A program made the position numbers and the translations under genes. A stretch of DNA of 64,000 bases from the NCBI GenBank assembly GCA_014378485.1, contig JACMNO010000025.1, positions 1 to 64,000 on the forward strand. The letters are read 5' to 3'. A model generated the notes under the pieces. It saw only the letters and a list, made by a program, of their open reading frames with translations, was not told where the DNA came from and ran no database searches. Shown in pieces: positions 1 through 9,131 of the stretch. The stretch's first letter is position 1; each line of letters starts with the position of its first letter. Origin of the DNA: Bacteroidia bacterium. Lineage in GTDB: Bacteria; Bacteroidota; Bacteroidia; B-17B0; Aurantibacillaceae.

Positions 1-460
1 GTTAATACATATGTTCCTCCTTGATTAACAACCGGATTTGATGTTGTTCCTCCTGATGTTATTCCCGGACCGGACCAATTATAAGCGCCTCCGCCTGTTC
101 CTGTTAACGTTGCTGTTATCATTGTACAGTTTAATGTACTTGTGTTTGTGGCACTGGCGGTTGGTGCTGTTGTGCTTTGGGTAATTGTTGTGTTTGCTGT
201 TGCTGTGCAGCCATTTGCTGCTGTTACCGTTAATACATATGTTCCTCCTTGATTAACAACCGGATTTGATGTTGTTCCTCCTGATGTTATCCCCGGACCA
301 GACCAATTATATGCTCCCCCGCCTGTTCCTGTTAACGTTGCTGTTATCACTGTACAGTTTAATGTGCTTGCGTTTGTTGCATTGGCTAAAGGTGCTGTTG
401 TGTTTTGGGTAATAGATACTACTGCCGAGTTCGTACAACTGTTTGTTGAGTTTGTTACAA
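1..460 (-). repeat. Near-identical 228-bp tandem repeat inside adhesin gene
   Basis: The sequence beginning at position 1 recurs at 229 with only scattered substitutions over about 130 bp. The period is 228 bp, exactly 76 codons, so copy number can change without a frameshift. The unit encodes one module with YNWSGPGITSGGT and GGTYVLTV. More diverged copies continue to the right through the gene, suggesting recent duplication at this end. Confidence 0.85.
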
Positions 461-3400
461 CTAAGGTGTAATTCCCGCCTGTATTTATTGTTGTTATTGA
501 ATTTGATGGTGTGCTTCCTGCCGGATTGCCCGACGTTGGTCCTGTCCATGAATAAAATACAGGACTTGCACTTGAACTGCCTGTTAATATTGCGGTTGGG
601 CTTATACAGGTAATCGTTTGCGAACTACCTACGGTAATACTTGGTAAGGTTATATTAGATGTTACTGCCAGTGCTAACGAGCTTGTACAACCATTCACGG
701 GATTAGTTACTGTTAATGTATAGTTACCTGCTGCATTTACTACGCTTGTTGAACTTGTTGGCGTACTTCCTGCCGGATTGCCTGCCGTTGGTCCTGTCCA
801 TGCGTATGTTACTCCTGATGTAGTTGAACTTCCACTCAATGTGGCTGTTGGTACAGAACAATTAATCGTTAAATCGGGCACTACACTTACTTGTGGTGGT
901 GTTAAATTGGCTGTTGGTGTTACTACTGCTGTATTTGTGCAGCCATTTACCGTACTCGTTGTTAATAATGTGTAGGTTCCTGGGGCAGTTATCGTTGCCG
1001 TGGATTGATTTGTAGCTCCTGTTAATCCTGACCCCGACCAACTATACGTTACTCCAGATAATGGTCCTCCCTGCAAGGTAGCCGATGTACTCGTGCACGT
1101 TATGGCAGATGCTAATGACGCTGACGCTGTAGGGGGTGCATTGTTAATTCCAACAGACACAGTGTTTATAGACTTGCATAAACTATTATTTTGTGTAACC
1201 GTATAGGTATATAATCCTGATGCATTAACCGTTATCGTTGGTGTAGTATTTCCACCTACAATCCCTGGTCCAGACCAAACAACAGATGTATTTGTATTTA
1301 CTGGTGTAACAATTGCATTAGCAGTAGTTGTGGTACAAGTTAAAGAAGATGAGGATGTTGAACCAATGGTAATTGTATTTGTGTTTTGTGACTGTAAATA
1401 TGACCCCACTGTTATACATCCATTTGACGTATTAGTTGCTGTGTAATTATAAGTTCCACCAGCGTTGACATTAATCGTTGGGGTGCTATTGCCACTTACG
1501 ATTCCCGGTCCTGACCAATTATAAGTAACTGGAGAAGCGGAAGTGCTTGCTGAAATGGCTGCTGATGTGACTACACAGTTTAATGAATTAGTTCCTACTG
1601 AGACTACTGTAAATGTTGGTGTATTTTGAATCACCACCTGTGAGCCTGTTGTTCTACAGCCCGTTGTTGTATTGGTTACTGTATAATTATAAGTCCCTCC
1701 TGCATTAACGGTTATTGTACTAATATTACTGGCAGAAGTTATTCCTGAACCTGTCCAATTATAACTCACAGGAATCATTGTTGTGGTTGCATTTACATTC
1801 ACAGAAGTAACTAAACACGTTATCGTATTACTAGCACTAGAGGAAACAACAGGTAATACTGTATTTTGAGTAACAGATGTTGAACCAAATGTTTGACAAC
1901 CGTTACTCGTATTAGTAACCGTATAGTTAAAGATGCCGAGCTGATTAACGGTTATTGTGCTGATGTTTGCTGCTGATGTGATACCCGTTCCAGCCCAATT
2001 ATAACTGATTGGTGAACTTGGCGAATTAACTCCTGTATTCGGTGATAAATTTGAACACGTTAACGTTCCTGCTGATGTACTACTAACGGTGGGCGAATTG
2101 GTACTAGCTGAGATAATTAAACTTCCCAGCCTTTTACAACCATTAACTCCATTTGTAACAGTGTAATTAAATGTTCCAGTTTGATTAACAGTTATAGTAG
2201 AAATAGTTGCAGAAGACGTTATACCTGTGCCACTCCAATTATAACTTGGAGAAGGTGCTCCTGTTGAAACCCCTGGATTTGCCGTAGCATTCGAACATGT
2301 AATTTGTGTTGTGGAGGTAGTAACAACAGGTAATACGGTATTTTGTATAACTGCAACTGTAGAAATTGCAGAATTGCAAATACCAGAATTAACAACTAAA
2401 GTATAAGTTCCTCCAATTGTAACTACAGGATTTGCAGATGTTCCTCCAGAAGAAATACCTCCTGATGGTCCACTCCAAGTATAACCACCACCACCTGAAC
2501 CATTTAAAGAAACAGTAGTTGTGTTACAAGTTAAATTTGCGGGAGAACTACCAGCATTAGCTGTTGGAGTCGTTGTTACATTAACAACAGCCGATGCGCA
2601 TGAAGTTGGTACATTACAATTAACATTTGCGGCATAATAAGTTGTAGAAGTGGCTGGGGAAACAGTAATTGAGGATCCGGTACCGATTAATGTTCCACCG
2701 CAACTTCCGGTATACCATCTAGTTGTACCAGTTCCACCAGTTGCTGTTAGGATTGTAGAATTAGAAGTACATAAATTTAAATTACCTGTAATGCCTGTTG
2801 GTGCTGATAACGCTTGCCCTGTGATGTCACTAATTGTAATATATTGCCTAACAGGATCTTGACTACCGCAAGCCAAACGGGTTACACAATTAGAAGGAGT
2901 TGGAGATGCGCATCCAACAAATGACGACGCTCGATTTAAGACAGCTGAAGTATATAATAATGTATATGAGGTAACAGAGCCGGAAATTGAAACATTGACA
3001 TTAGCGTTATTTGCCAGACAAAGAACAGCGGCTTCTACAGAAGCATTCGATGATCCAGATCCAATTATTGTATGTTCAGCCGGGGTAACAGAAGTTAAGT
3101 TAATATTATTACCAGCCGACGTTCTAATTATAACTTTATCATTCCATTGTGCGCTACAAAAATCACTACAGGCATTAGTTCTATTAATATCATATATTGT
3201 AAACACAGGATTATTTGCTGGCGGATTAAATGTAAAAACTACTGAGGTTGTATTGGTTTGGGTGGTCCAGTTTTGGTCAATAAACAAACCATCTCTACCA
3301 TCGTTTGAGGAGGGTAATGTGCCTGTATTTGTATAACGAGGCACATTTCCAACGGTATTGTATTGACTACCACTTGTTGTAACTGCCATTGAGCAACTTC

Positions 3401-3518
3401 CAACACTTGTATTATAAGACGTACCTCCACTTGGAAATGCACTCCATGAATAAATTGTTTGCGAATTTAGATTTAAGCAAGAAAAGCTGATTATGAAAAG
3501 CAGAAATTTAAACATCAT
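1..3518 (-). CDS. Large repeat-containing secreted adhesin, N-terminal part (runs off left edge)
   Basis: An open minus-strand frame with no stop from its start to the window edge gives about 1170 residues of an unfinished protein. It opens with a hydrophobic signal peptide (MMFKFLLFIISFSC) followed by secreted-type sequence. In-frame ATGs also exist at 3515 and 3539, the latter being the first after a stop. I chose 3518 because it gives the most compact signal peptide. After an N-terminal domain of about 250 residues, the rest is Ser/Thr/Gly/Asn-rich repeats of roughly 75-80 residues. Each has a YNWSGPGI-like strand, a GGTYxYTVT strand and an NGC motif, as in Ig-like/SprB-type modules of T9SS-exported surface proteins. 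The C-terminus, where a sorting domain would be expected, is outside the window. Cell-surface adhesion is an inference from the family. Confidence 0.85.
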   Translation of the reverse strand, partial: MMFKFLLFIISFSCLNLNSQTIYSWSAFPSGGTSYNTSVGSCSMAVTTSGSQYNTVGNVPRYTNTGTLPSSNDGRDGLFIDQNWTTQTNTTSVVFTFNPPANNPVFTIYDINRTNACSDFCSAQWNDKVIIRTSAGNNINLTSVTPAEHTIIGSGSSNASVEAAVLCLANNANVNVSISGSVTSYTLLYTSAVLNRASSFVGCASPTPSNCVTRLACGSQDPVRQYITISDITGQALSAPTGITGNLNLCTSNSTILTATGGTGTTRWYTGSCGGTLIGTGSSITVSPATSTTYYAANVNCNVPTSCASAVVNVTTTPTANAGSSPANLTCNTTTVSLNGSGGGGYTWSGPSGGISSGGTSANPVVTIGGTYTLVVNSGICNSAISTVAVIQNTVLPVVTTSTTQITCSNATANPGVSTGAPSPSYNWSGTGITSSATISTITVNQTGTFNYTVTNGVNGCKRLGSLIISASTNSPTVSSTSAGTLTCSNLSPNTGVNSPSSPISYNWAGTGITSAANISTITVNQLGIFNYTVTNTSNGCQTFGSTSVTQNTVLPVVSSSASNTITCLVTSVNVNATTTMIPVSYNWTGSGITSASNISTITVNAGGTYNYTVTNTTTGCRTTGSQVVIQNTPTFTVVSVGTNSLNCVVTSAAISASTSASPVTYNWSGPGIVSGNSTPTINVNAGGTYNYTATNTSNGCITVGSYLQSQNTNTITIGSTSSSSLTCTTTTANAIVTPVNTNTSVVWSGPGIVGGNTTPTITVNASGLYTYTVTQNNSLCKSINTVSVGINNAPPTASASLASAITCTSTSATLQGGPLSGVTYSWSGSGLTGATNQSTATITAPGTYTLLTTSTVNGCTNTAVVTPTANLTPPQVSVVPDLTINCSVPTATLSGSSTTSGVTYAWTGPTAGNPAGSTPTSSTSVVNAAGNYTLTVTNPVNGCTSSLALAVTSNITLPSITVGSSQTITCISPTAILTGSSSASPVFYSWTGPTSGNPAGSTPSNSITTINTGGNYTLVVTNSTNSCTNSAVVSITQNTTAPLANATNASTLNCTVITATLTGTGGGAYNWSGPGITSGGTTSNPVVNQGGTYVLTVTAANGCTATANTTITQSTTAPTASATNTSTLNCTMITATLTGTGGGAYNWSGPGITSGGTTSNPVVNQGGTYVL

Positions 3519-3751
3519 ATTAGAGTCACTTTTAATCATAATTCAACCGTATTTAAAAATTAATTAGAAGACCTAAAATATTAATATATGAATTATAATT
3601 ATGAGGGGTAATCCCCTCATAATTACGACTCGTTTGAGTTTTTAATAGCTACTAGAAATTAAAACGCGCACTTTTTAATAATTCTCATTTAAAATAGAGC
3701 TTTATTTTTAATCATTAGTTTACAACAAATCAAATTAACTCGTTAGCACAT

Positions 3752-4213
3752 TTAATCATACACTTTAACAGTTTTCAATAATTTTTTGGTGGTAATAGTT
3801 TTGTTTTCATTAAATAAAATGATAATGCATATCCCCGTTGCTAGTTGATTGTCGAACTCTAATTTATCAGAAGTAACCACTTTTTTTTTAATTAATTCTC
3901 CTGATACATTTGTGAAGAGAATGCTATATGACGCCATGTTATTATCAACTAAAACCGTAAACAAACCATTTGGAAGGTTTGGATAAACATTAAATTAGAT
4001 GTATTTACTATTTTCGGTTAAACCAATTGCAATACCATTTACTAATTACCCATTAAATGACTTTACTGCGGATTTTAAACCAGCATTGTTAAGCGCGTCT
4101 ACAGATACATAATATGTTGTGCCCGTAACTTGGATTCCATATTTAGATATTAATGTTTTTATAATCTTCATAAATCTGCTGTGTATAGCAACAAAGCTTA
4201 TTCTTTTACTACC
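3752..4213 (-). pseudogene. Decayed T9SS cargo gene remnant (Fn3-like piece plus type A sorting domain)
   Basis: One minus-strand reading frame runs from 4213 to the stop at 3752, broken by in-frame TAA codons at 4046-4048 and 3995-3997. The upstream piece contains TTYYVSVDALNNAGLKS, typical of the end of a fibronectin type III domain. The downstream piece reads VYPNLPNGLFTVLVDNN and ends GICIIILFNENKTITTKKLL, the pattern of a T9SS type A C-terminal sorting domain. The pieces are collinear in one frame, so this looks like the tail of an inactivated secreted-protein gene rather than chance ORFs. No N-terminal portion was recognised. This remnant accounts for about half of the 845-bp stretch between 3540 and 4384; the rest is AT-rich with no gene seen. 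Confidence 0.7.
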
Positions 4214-4319
4214 TCAAATTTGTTTAGTATTTGTTTTTTAGCAGAATAGATGTTTGCTGTTTTCGTATGCAACACATAAAACAACTAATTATCGCTATTA
4301 TATGAAGTCTCACTATTAA

Positions 4320-4335
4320 AGAGTGCTAGCACTCT
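4320..4335. promoter_or_regulatory. Perfect 16-bp palindrome, candidate operator
   Basis: AGAGTGCTAGCACTCT is a perfect inverted repeat lying 25 bp upstream of a -7 box (4361-4368) and about 50 bp before the kinase start codon. It therefore covers roughly the -33 region and just upstream. The half-sites resemble those of the HrcA CIRCE operator (TTAGCACTC-N9-GAGTGCTAA), but their order is inverted and the 9-bp spacer is absent, so HrcA binding is not claimed. Confidence 0.5.
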
Positions 4336-4360
4336 ATTAAACAACATTATGTTTTTTTGA

Positions 4361-4368
4361 TATATTTG
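4361..4368 (+). promoter_or_regulatory. -7 promoter box (TATATTTG) of the TPR kinase
   Basis: TATATTTG matches the Bacteroidota TAnnTTTG -7 element and ends 16 nt before the ATG at 4385, predicting a very short leader. No TTTG -33 element is seen at the usual 19-bp spacing. Confidence 0.5.
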
Positions 4369-4384
4369 ATATAATGTTTTTATA

Positions 4385-6349
4385 ATGTTTAAAAGTAAAA
4401 TTATAATCCTGTGCGTCTTTTTTGTATATAATAATGCATCCTGGGCACAATACGCTTTTGAAATAACAAAATTATTAAAAGACGTAAAAGAAGCTTCTTA
4501 CTACGACTCTACTTCATTATTTAAGATAGGTTGCCAAACCATTTCTAGAGCCAACGAAACAAATCAAAAACGGGCCGTTGCCGAAGTGTATTTATATTAT
4601 GGTAATTATTTCTATTATACCCGAAATGTAGTAAGAGCAAAGTCATACTTAAACCAATCTATCTCAACTGCACGAGTAAATAAAAACAGTCATATTGAAA
4701 TGCTTGCAAACATTCGCATTAAGTATATGGATTATGAATTGGGGATTAACGATAATGCCGAACAGGAATTATATACTTTATTAACCGAAACCAGACAAAC
4801 AAAAGATAACGAAAATTACATGGAACTCCTAAATCTTTTAGGAATTATTAAAGAATCGAAAAATCAAATACAAGATGCTGCAAAATTATATTTAGAAGGT
4901 TTGGTGTATTCTGAGTTGCACGGTATTAGTCACTATCCCGCTGTTTTTAGAAACAATTTAGGACTCATTAAATTATACACCAACCAAACGGAGGATGCAT
5001 TAATTGATTTTGAAAAAGCATTAGTTTCTGCTAAAAAAGAAAATGACAAAAACTTAATAAGTCATTTGCAAATAAATATTTGTTTAATTTATGTCAGAAA
5101 AAACAGGGTTGCGGAAGCATTAAAAATATTTGACGAGATAATACATTATGCCCGAGCTAATAATCATCCACGAGAATTATCAAGCGCTTTTATAAATTTA
5201 GGGTCTTCATTTAATACTTCGGGTAAGCCCGAAATGGCTATATCTTATACCGACTCTGCCATTGTTGTTTTAAAAAATAATGGTTTAATTGCAGAACTAT
5301 CAAAAGCTTATCTTGAAAAAACACAAATATTAATTGAACTTAAAAAAAATACGGAAGCCCGACATACTTTAGAGCTTGCACAACCCTTAATACAAAAAAC
5401 AAACAGCCTAGAAGATAAAGCCTCATATAACTTATTACTATACAGTATAGAAAAAGAAGAAAATCAATATAAAAAAGCATTAGACTATTTTTTATCGTAC
5501 CGGAAAATAAAAGATAGTATAGAACAAAGCGTTAACGGTAAAATTATTCAGGAATTACAATTAAAATATAATGTTCAAAAAAAGGAAATTGAATTAGAAA
5601 AAGAAAAATCAAAATACTTGATATTAGAACAAAAAAACTTAGATGAACGCTTTTTTAAATGGCTATCTATCGGCATTTCCATCATTATTTTAATATTAGT
5701 TATTAGCTCAGTTTACTATTTATATTCTGTAAAAATTAGAGAAAAACAAGCTTCCTTTAGTAAACAATTAATCGAAAACATTGAGGAAGATCGTTTGCGA
5801 ATATCGATGGATTTACATGATGATATTGGACAATCGTTATCCATGATTAAATCAAAACTTTCTGTTTCAACAAATAATCAAGAGGATAAAAGTTTAGAAA
5901 CAGAATTATCGAGAGTGATTGAACAAACGCGAGAAATATCTAAAAATTTATATCCTTCCTATTTAGAAAAAATTGGCCTCGTTCGCTCCATTGCCCGATT
6001 AATGGAAAACATACAATCTTCAACTAAAACCGAATGTAGTTTTGATGTAACCAATAATATAGAAGAGTTGTCGCTTCAAACTAAAACACACATTTATCGT
6101 ATTTTGCAAGAGTGTACAAATAATACTATTAAACACGCCAAAGCAAGTGCTTTAAAAATCTCGATCGCAAAAAAAAACAATGATTTTGTATTAATATATC
6201 AGGACAACGGAATTGGATTAACCGGGAAACAAAAAAACGGCTTAGGCTTATTATCTATTATGGAGAGGGCTAAAATGATTAACGGCACCATGAACTTTGA
6301 TGATAAGATTAATAAAAGTTTTAAATTAACGCTTAAATTCACTGCCTAA
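4385..6349 (+). CDS. TPR-containing sensor histidine kinase (HisKA_3/NarL-type)
   Basis: The 654-residue protein starts with a signal peptide (MFKSKIIILCVFF...ASWA). It continues with a periplasmic TPR-rich region to about residue 400, a coiled linker and one membrane span at about 424-446. The cytoplasmic kinase has an H-box RLRISMDLHDDIGQSL with phospho-acceptor His478, typical of HisKA_3 kinases. Its HATPase domain has an N-box around 573-585 (LQECTNNTIKHAKAS) and the G-box motif DNGIGL. The stop is one base from the ATG of a NarL-type regulator, so the two form an operon and a cognate pair. The signal is unknown; in this family the TPRs probably sense or scaffold something in the periplasm. 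A palindrome and a -7 box lie just upstream. Confidence 0.93.
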   Translation: MFKSKIIILCVFFVYNNASWAQYAFEITKLLKDVKEASYYDSTSLFKIGCQTISRANETNQKRAVAEVYLYYGNYFYYTRNVVRAKSYLNQSISTARVNKNSHIEMLANIRIKYMDYELGINDNAEQELYTLLTETRQTKDNENYMELLNLLGIIKESKNQIQDAAKLYLEGLVYSELHGISHYPAVFRNNLGLIKLYTNQTEDALIDFEKALVSAKKENDKNLISHLQINICLIYVRKNRVAEALKIFDEIIHYARANNHPRELSSAFINLGSSFNTSGKPEMAISYTDSAIVVLKNNGLIAELSKAYLEKTQILIELKKNTEARHTLELAQPLIQKTNSLEDKASYNLLLYSIEKEENQYKKALDYFLSYRKIKDSIEQSVNGKIIQELQLKYNVQKKEIELEKEKSKYLILEQKNLDERFFKWLSIGISIIILILVISSVYYLYSVKIREKQASFSKQLIENIEEDRLRISMDLHDDIGQSLSMIKSKLSVSTNNQEDKSLETELSRVIEQTREISKNLYPSYLEKIGLVRSIARLMENIQSSTKTECSFDVTNNIEELSLQTKTHIYRILQECTNNTIKHAKASALKISIAKKNNDFVLIYQDNGIGLTGKQKNGLGLLSIMERAKMINGTMNFDDKINKSFKLTLKFTA

Positions 6350-6350
6350 T

Positions 6351-7025
6351 ATGAACCAAATAAAAACCCTGTTAATTGCCGATGATCATCCTATTTTCAG
6401 GAAAGGATTAATGGATCTTTTACAGACGTCATTTCCAAAAGCCAAGATTATCGAGTGTCATAATGGTTTAGAGGCGCTCAATGGTATTTTACAATTAAAA
6501 CCTGAAGTTGCCATATTAGACGTTAACATGCCTGAGATAAATGGACTTGATGTTTGTAAGCGCGTAATGAAAGAACTATCTGGTTCTAAAATTATTATAC
6601 TTACTATGTATAGAGAAAAAGAAATGATTAAAAACGCCATGCTTTCTGGCGCTTCGGGATATATTCTTAAAGATAACGCTGTTGATGAAATTATGGATTG
6701 TGTCAACGCCGTTCTTAATGGTGATAAATATATCGGTACAGCGATGTTACCCTATCATAATGAACTATCGATCGATGATAAAAAGAAACAACTGCTCATT
6801 GATGGATTAACAACATTAAGCCAGGCTGAATTAAAAACATTAAAACTGGTAAGTCAAAATAAAACCTCGAAAGAAATTTCGGAACTTCTTTTTTTATCCG
6901 AAAAAACAATTGAGAATTATCGCTCCCGAATTTGCCAAAAATTGGAATTGCCGCCGCGCAATAATAGTTTGGTTATATGGATCAGCGAAAACAAAGGGCT
7001 TTTATCCTACATTAATGAGTTTTAA
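6351..7025 (+). CDS. NarL/FixJ-family response regulator
   Basis: This 224-residue protein has a receiver domain at about 5-125. The acidic pocket is Asp11/Asp12, the phospho-acceptor is Asp57 (AILDVNMPEING), and the conserved Lys lies in GYILKDNA. A LuxR-type helix-turn-helix at about 155-215 contains TSKEISELLFLSEKTIENYR. It is translated one base after the stop of the upstream kinase, so co-expression and phosphotransfer from that kinase are very likely. It would bind DNA as a phosphorylated dimer. Its targets are unknown; the palindrome upstream of the kinase is a candidate autoregulatory site, which is inference. Confidence 0.93.
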   Translation: MNQIKTLLIADDHPIFRKGLMDLLQTSFPKAKIIECHNGLEALNGILQLKPEVAILDVNMPEINGLDVCKRVMKELSGSKIIILTMYREKEMIKNAMLSGASGYILKDNAVDEIMDCVNAVLNGDKYIGTAMLPYHNELSIDDKKKQLLIDGLTTLSQAELKTLKLVSQNKTSKEISELLFLSEKTIENYRSRICQKLELPPRNNSLVIWISENKGLLSYINEF

Positions 7026-7071
7026 AAAAAGAGTGCTGTAAAAACAGGCCTCTTAAACTTGCAATGTAATG

Positions 7072-8466
7072 CTATAAAATTGCTCTGAACAATAAAAACA
7101 AAGCTCCTGATAAAACCATTGTAACCGGAAGTGTTAACGCCCAGGCCAATAAAATATTTGTGATAGTTGTACGTTGCAAATTTTTCAATCCTTTTTTTGC
7201 CACCATACTTCCCATGATTCCCGAACTTAACATATGAGTTGTACTCACCGGAACACCGTATGCGGTAGCCACACCAATTCCCATAGAAGCAACTATTTCT
7301 GCCGATGCTCCCTGCGCGTAACTCATATGCTGCTTCCCTATTTTTTCGCCTATAGTTTTTACAATGCGTTTCCAACCAATCATGGTTCCTAAACCTAATG
7401 AAATAGAAATCATAATTATTACCCATGACGGCGCATATTCAACCAGCTTTTTCGCGGATTTTATTTCATCTTTTAACGACCGAATTTCTTTTAACGATAA
7501 AGATAAATTACCACCGGAAATTATTTTTTCTGTTCCTTTTGTAATCTTGATTATATCCTTTCTCAATTCAAAACGACCACTAAGAGTGACATCTTCTGAC
7601 CGCATTTTTCCGTAGGTTTCAGCACTGAAATGCGAAGTGTGCTTAAATAATTCTATGTAGAGCTTCAATTCTTTTCCTGATAAAATCGCTGTATCTGCTT
7701 TTGCCATCATCATTTCAATATGATTGACGTTAGCATTTACACTTTGTAAATTTACGCTATCATCTAAAGAAAAATAACCTGGCATAATTGCTATTAAAAT
7801 CATCATTACCAATCCCACACCTTTTTGCCCGTCATTTTGTCCGTGAAAAAAACTAACCATTCCACACGTAATCCATAATAACATCCGAATCCAGATTGGT
7901 GGCATTTTTCCCGGTATTGGTTCTTTATAAATAATATCGTTTTTTACCAAACGTTTAAATATAAACATCACTATTATTGCAACAGTGAAGCCCGCTAAAG
8001 GAGAAATCAATAACCATAATCCCGTGTCTTTTGCCTTATCCCAGTTTACTGCTGTTCCGCCCACGTTACCGGGTAAGAAATAAAAGGCAAGCCCAATTCC
8101 TATTATTGATCCAATTAATGTATGAGAACTGGAAGCCGGTAAGCCAAACCACCAAGTTCCCAAATTCCATATTATAGCGGATATTAATAAAGCTAAAATC
8201 ATGGCTATACCATGATAAACATTAGAGTCTACCAAAACTTCCATAGGTAATAGATTAACAATTCCCATAGCTACCGCTATTCCGCCAGTCATTACCCCAA
8301 TAAAATTTAGTAAACCGCTATAAACTACAGCAACCGTGGGCTTCATAGAATTAGTGTAAATAACTGTTGCTACAGCATTTGCGGTATCATGAAAACCGTT
8401 CACAAATTCAAAAACACACGCCAATACTAAACATAGTATTAAAAAAACAATTAATGTTGTAGCCAT
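7072..8466 (-). CDS. Inorganic phosphate transporter, PiT family
   Basis: This 464-residue polytopic membrane protein has the two PiT signatures. The N-terminal one is GFHDTANAVATVIYTNS near residues 25-41 and the C-terminal one is GVPVSTTHMLSSGIMGSM near 405-425. A third conserved stretch (FFHGQNDGQKG) lies around residue 205. A hydrophilic loop of about 120 residues between the two halves (about 230-350) is charged and partly helical. The family performs low-affinity phosphate (often metal-phosphate) uptake driven by an ion gradient. The gene is convergent with the response regulator (46-bp gap) and has no PhoU-like neighbour. Confidence 0.93.
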   Translation of the reverse strand: MATTLIVFLILCLVLACVFEFVNGFHDTANAVATVIYTNSMKPTVAVVYSGLLNFIGVMTGGIAVAMGIVNLLPMEVLVDSNVYHGIAMILALLISAIIWNLGTWWFGLPASSSHTLIGSIIGIGLAFYFLPGNVGGTAVNWDKAKDTGLWLLISPLAGFTVAIIVMFIFKRLVKNDIIYKEPIPGKMPPIWIRMLLWITCGMVSFFHGQNDGQKGVGLVMMILIAIMPGYFSLDDSVNLQSVNANVNHIEMMMAKADTAILSGKELKLYIELFKHTSHFSAETYGKMRSEDVTLSGRFELRKDIIKITKGTEKIISGGNLSLSLKEIRSLKDEIKSAKKLVEYAPSWVIIMISISLGLGTMIGWKRIVKTIGEKIGKQHMSYAQGASAEIVASMGIGVATAYGVPVSTTHMLSSGIMGSMVAKKGLKNLQRTTITNILLAWALTLPVTMVLSGALFLLFRAIL

Positions 8467-8880
8467 AACCTTAAATTAAATTCGGACGTAATTTAACTTC
8501 TTATTTGAATAGGAATGTGATGTAATTGTTATTTTTTTAAATTTATTAGGTTTACCCTCGATTTTAGCTATCAAAACCAATTAAATTTTATAAATAGCTA
8601 AATAGGGTTTACTCAAATACTGAAATAGTAATAGATTCAAATATTTTAAAGAGTTTACTTTCTTTTTTATCCAAGGTTTTTGCTGAAAATATTTGAAAAG
8701 GTTTGCATCATGTAGCAGCACATCATCATATATTAGTAAATGTCCGGCTGTTTTTGACGAATTGAGTAGCACTCATTTATTCCTAAAGTATAATAAAAAC
8801 AGCATGAATAAAGTTAACGAACTACGATTTTTTAGGCGGTACTGAGTAGATGTTTTGTGCGATAAAAGATGGGAGTTGGT

Positions 8881-8947
8881 CTTTCGCCTTGTCACGCCAA
8901 GGCGTGACTATTTCTATGCAGTTTATCCTGAGCGCAGTCGAAAGGCC
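8881..8947. repeat. REP-like nested inverted repeat
   Basis: Outer arms CTTTCG (8881-8886) and CGAAAG (8939-8944) flank a perfect 8-bp hairpin, GTCACGCC-AA-GGCGTGAC (8891-8908). Its right side also contains CCTGAGCGCAGTCGAA, which recurs in similar form at 30131-30147. The structure suggests a dispersed palindromic element. It is the only structured feature in the 665-bp stretch from 8467 to 9131, where I see no convincing gene. Confidence 0.6.
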
Positions 8948-9131
8948 AAACAAAAAAAAATAAAAAGTAAAATTGAATTATTGAGTGAACATTATTTAGG
9001 AATATACCATAAAATTAAATGCGGGATATTTGATAGAATAACAATCCCTTCAATTTTTAATTATAGATTGAGAACAATAATACTATTAGATTTAGATAAA
9101 CTTAATGTTACTAAATTATTAAGAGTTAAAA

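Noticed and set aside
4320-4335. Calling the palindrome a CIRCE/HrcA operator
   Set aside because: CIRCE half-sites point the other way and need a 9-bp spacer; the downstream genes are not chaperones.
8581-8772. 63-residue minus-strand reading frame between the PiT gene and the GT-C-like gene
   Set aside because: AT-rich, low-complexity translation, no signal peptide, motif or supporting promoter.
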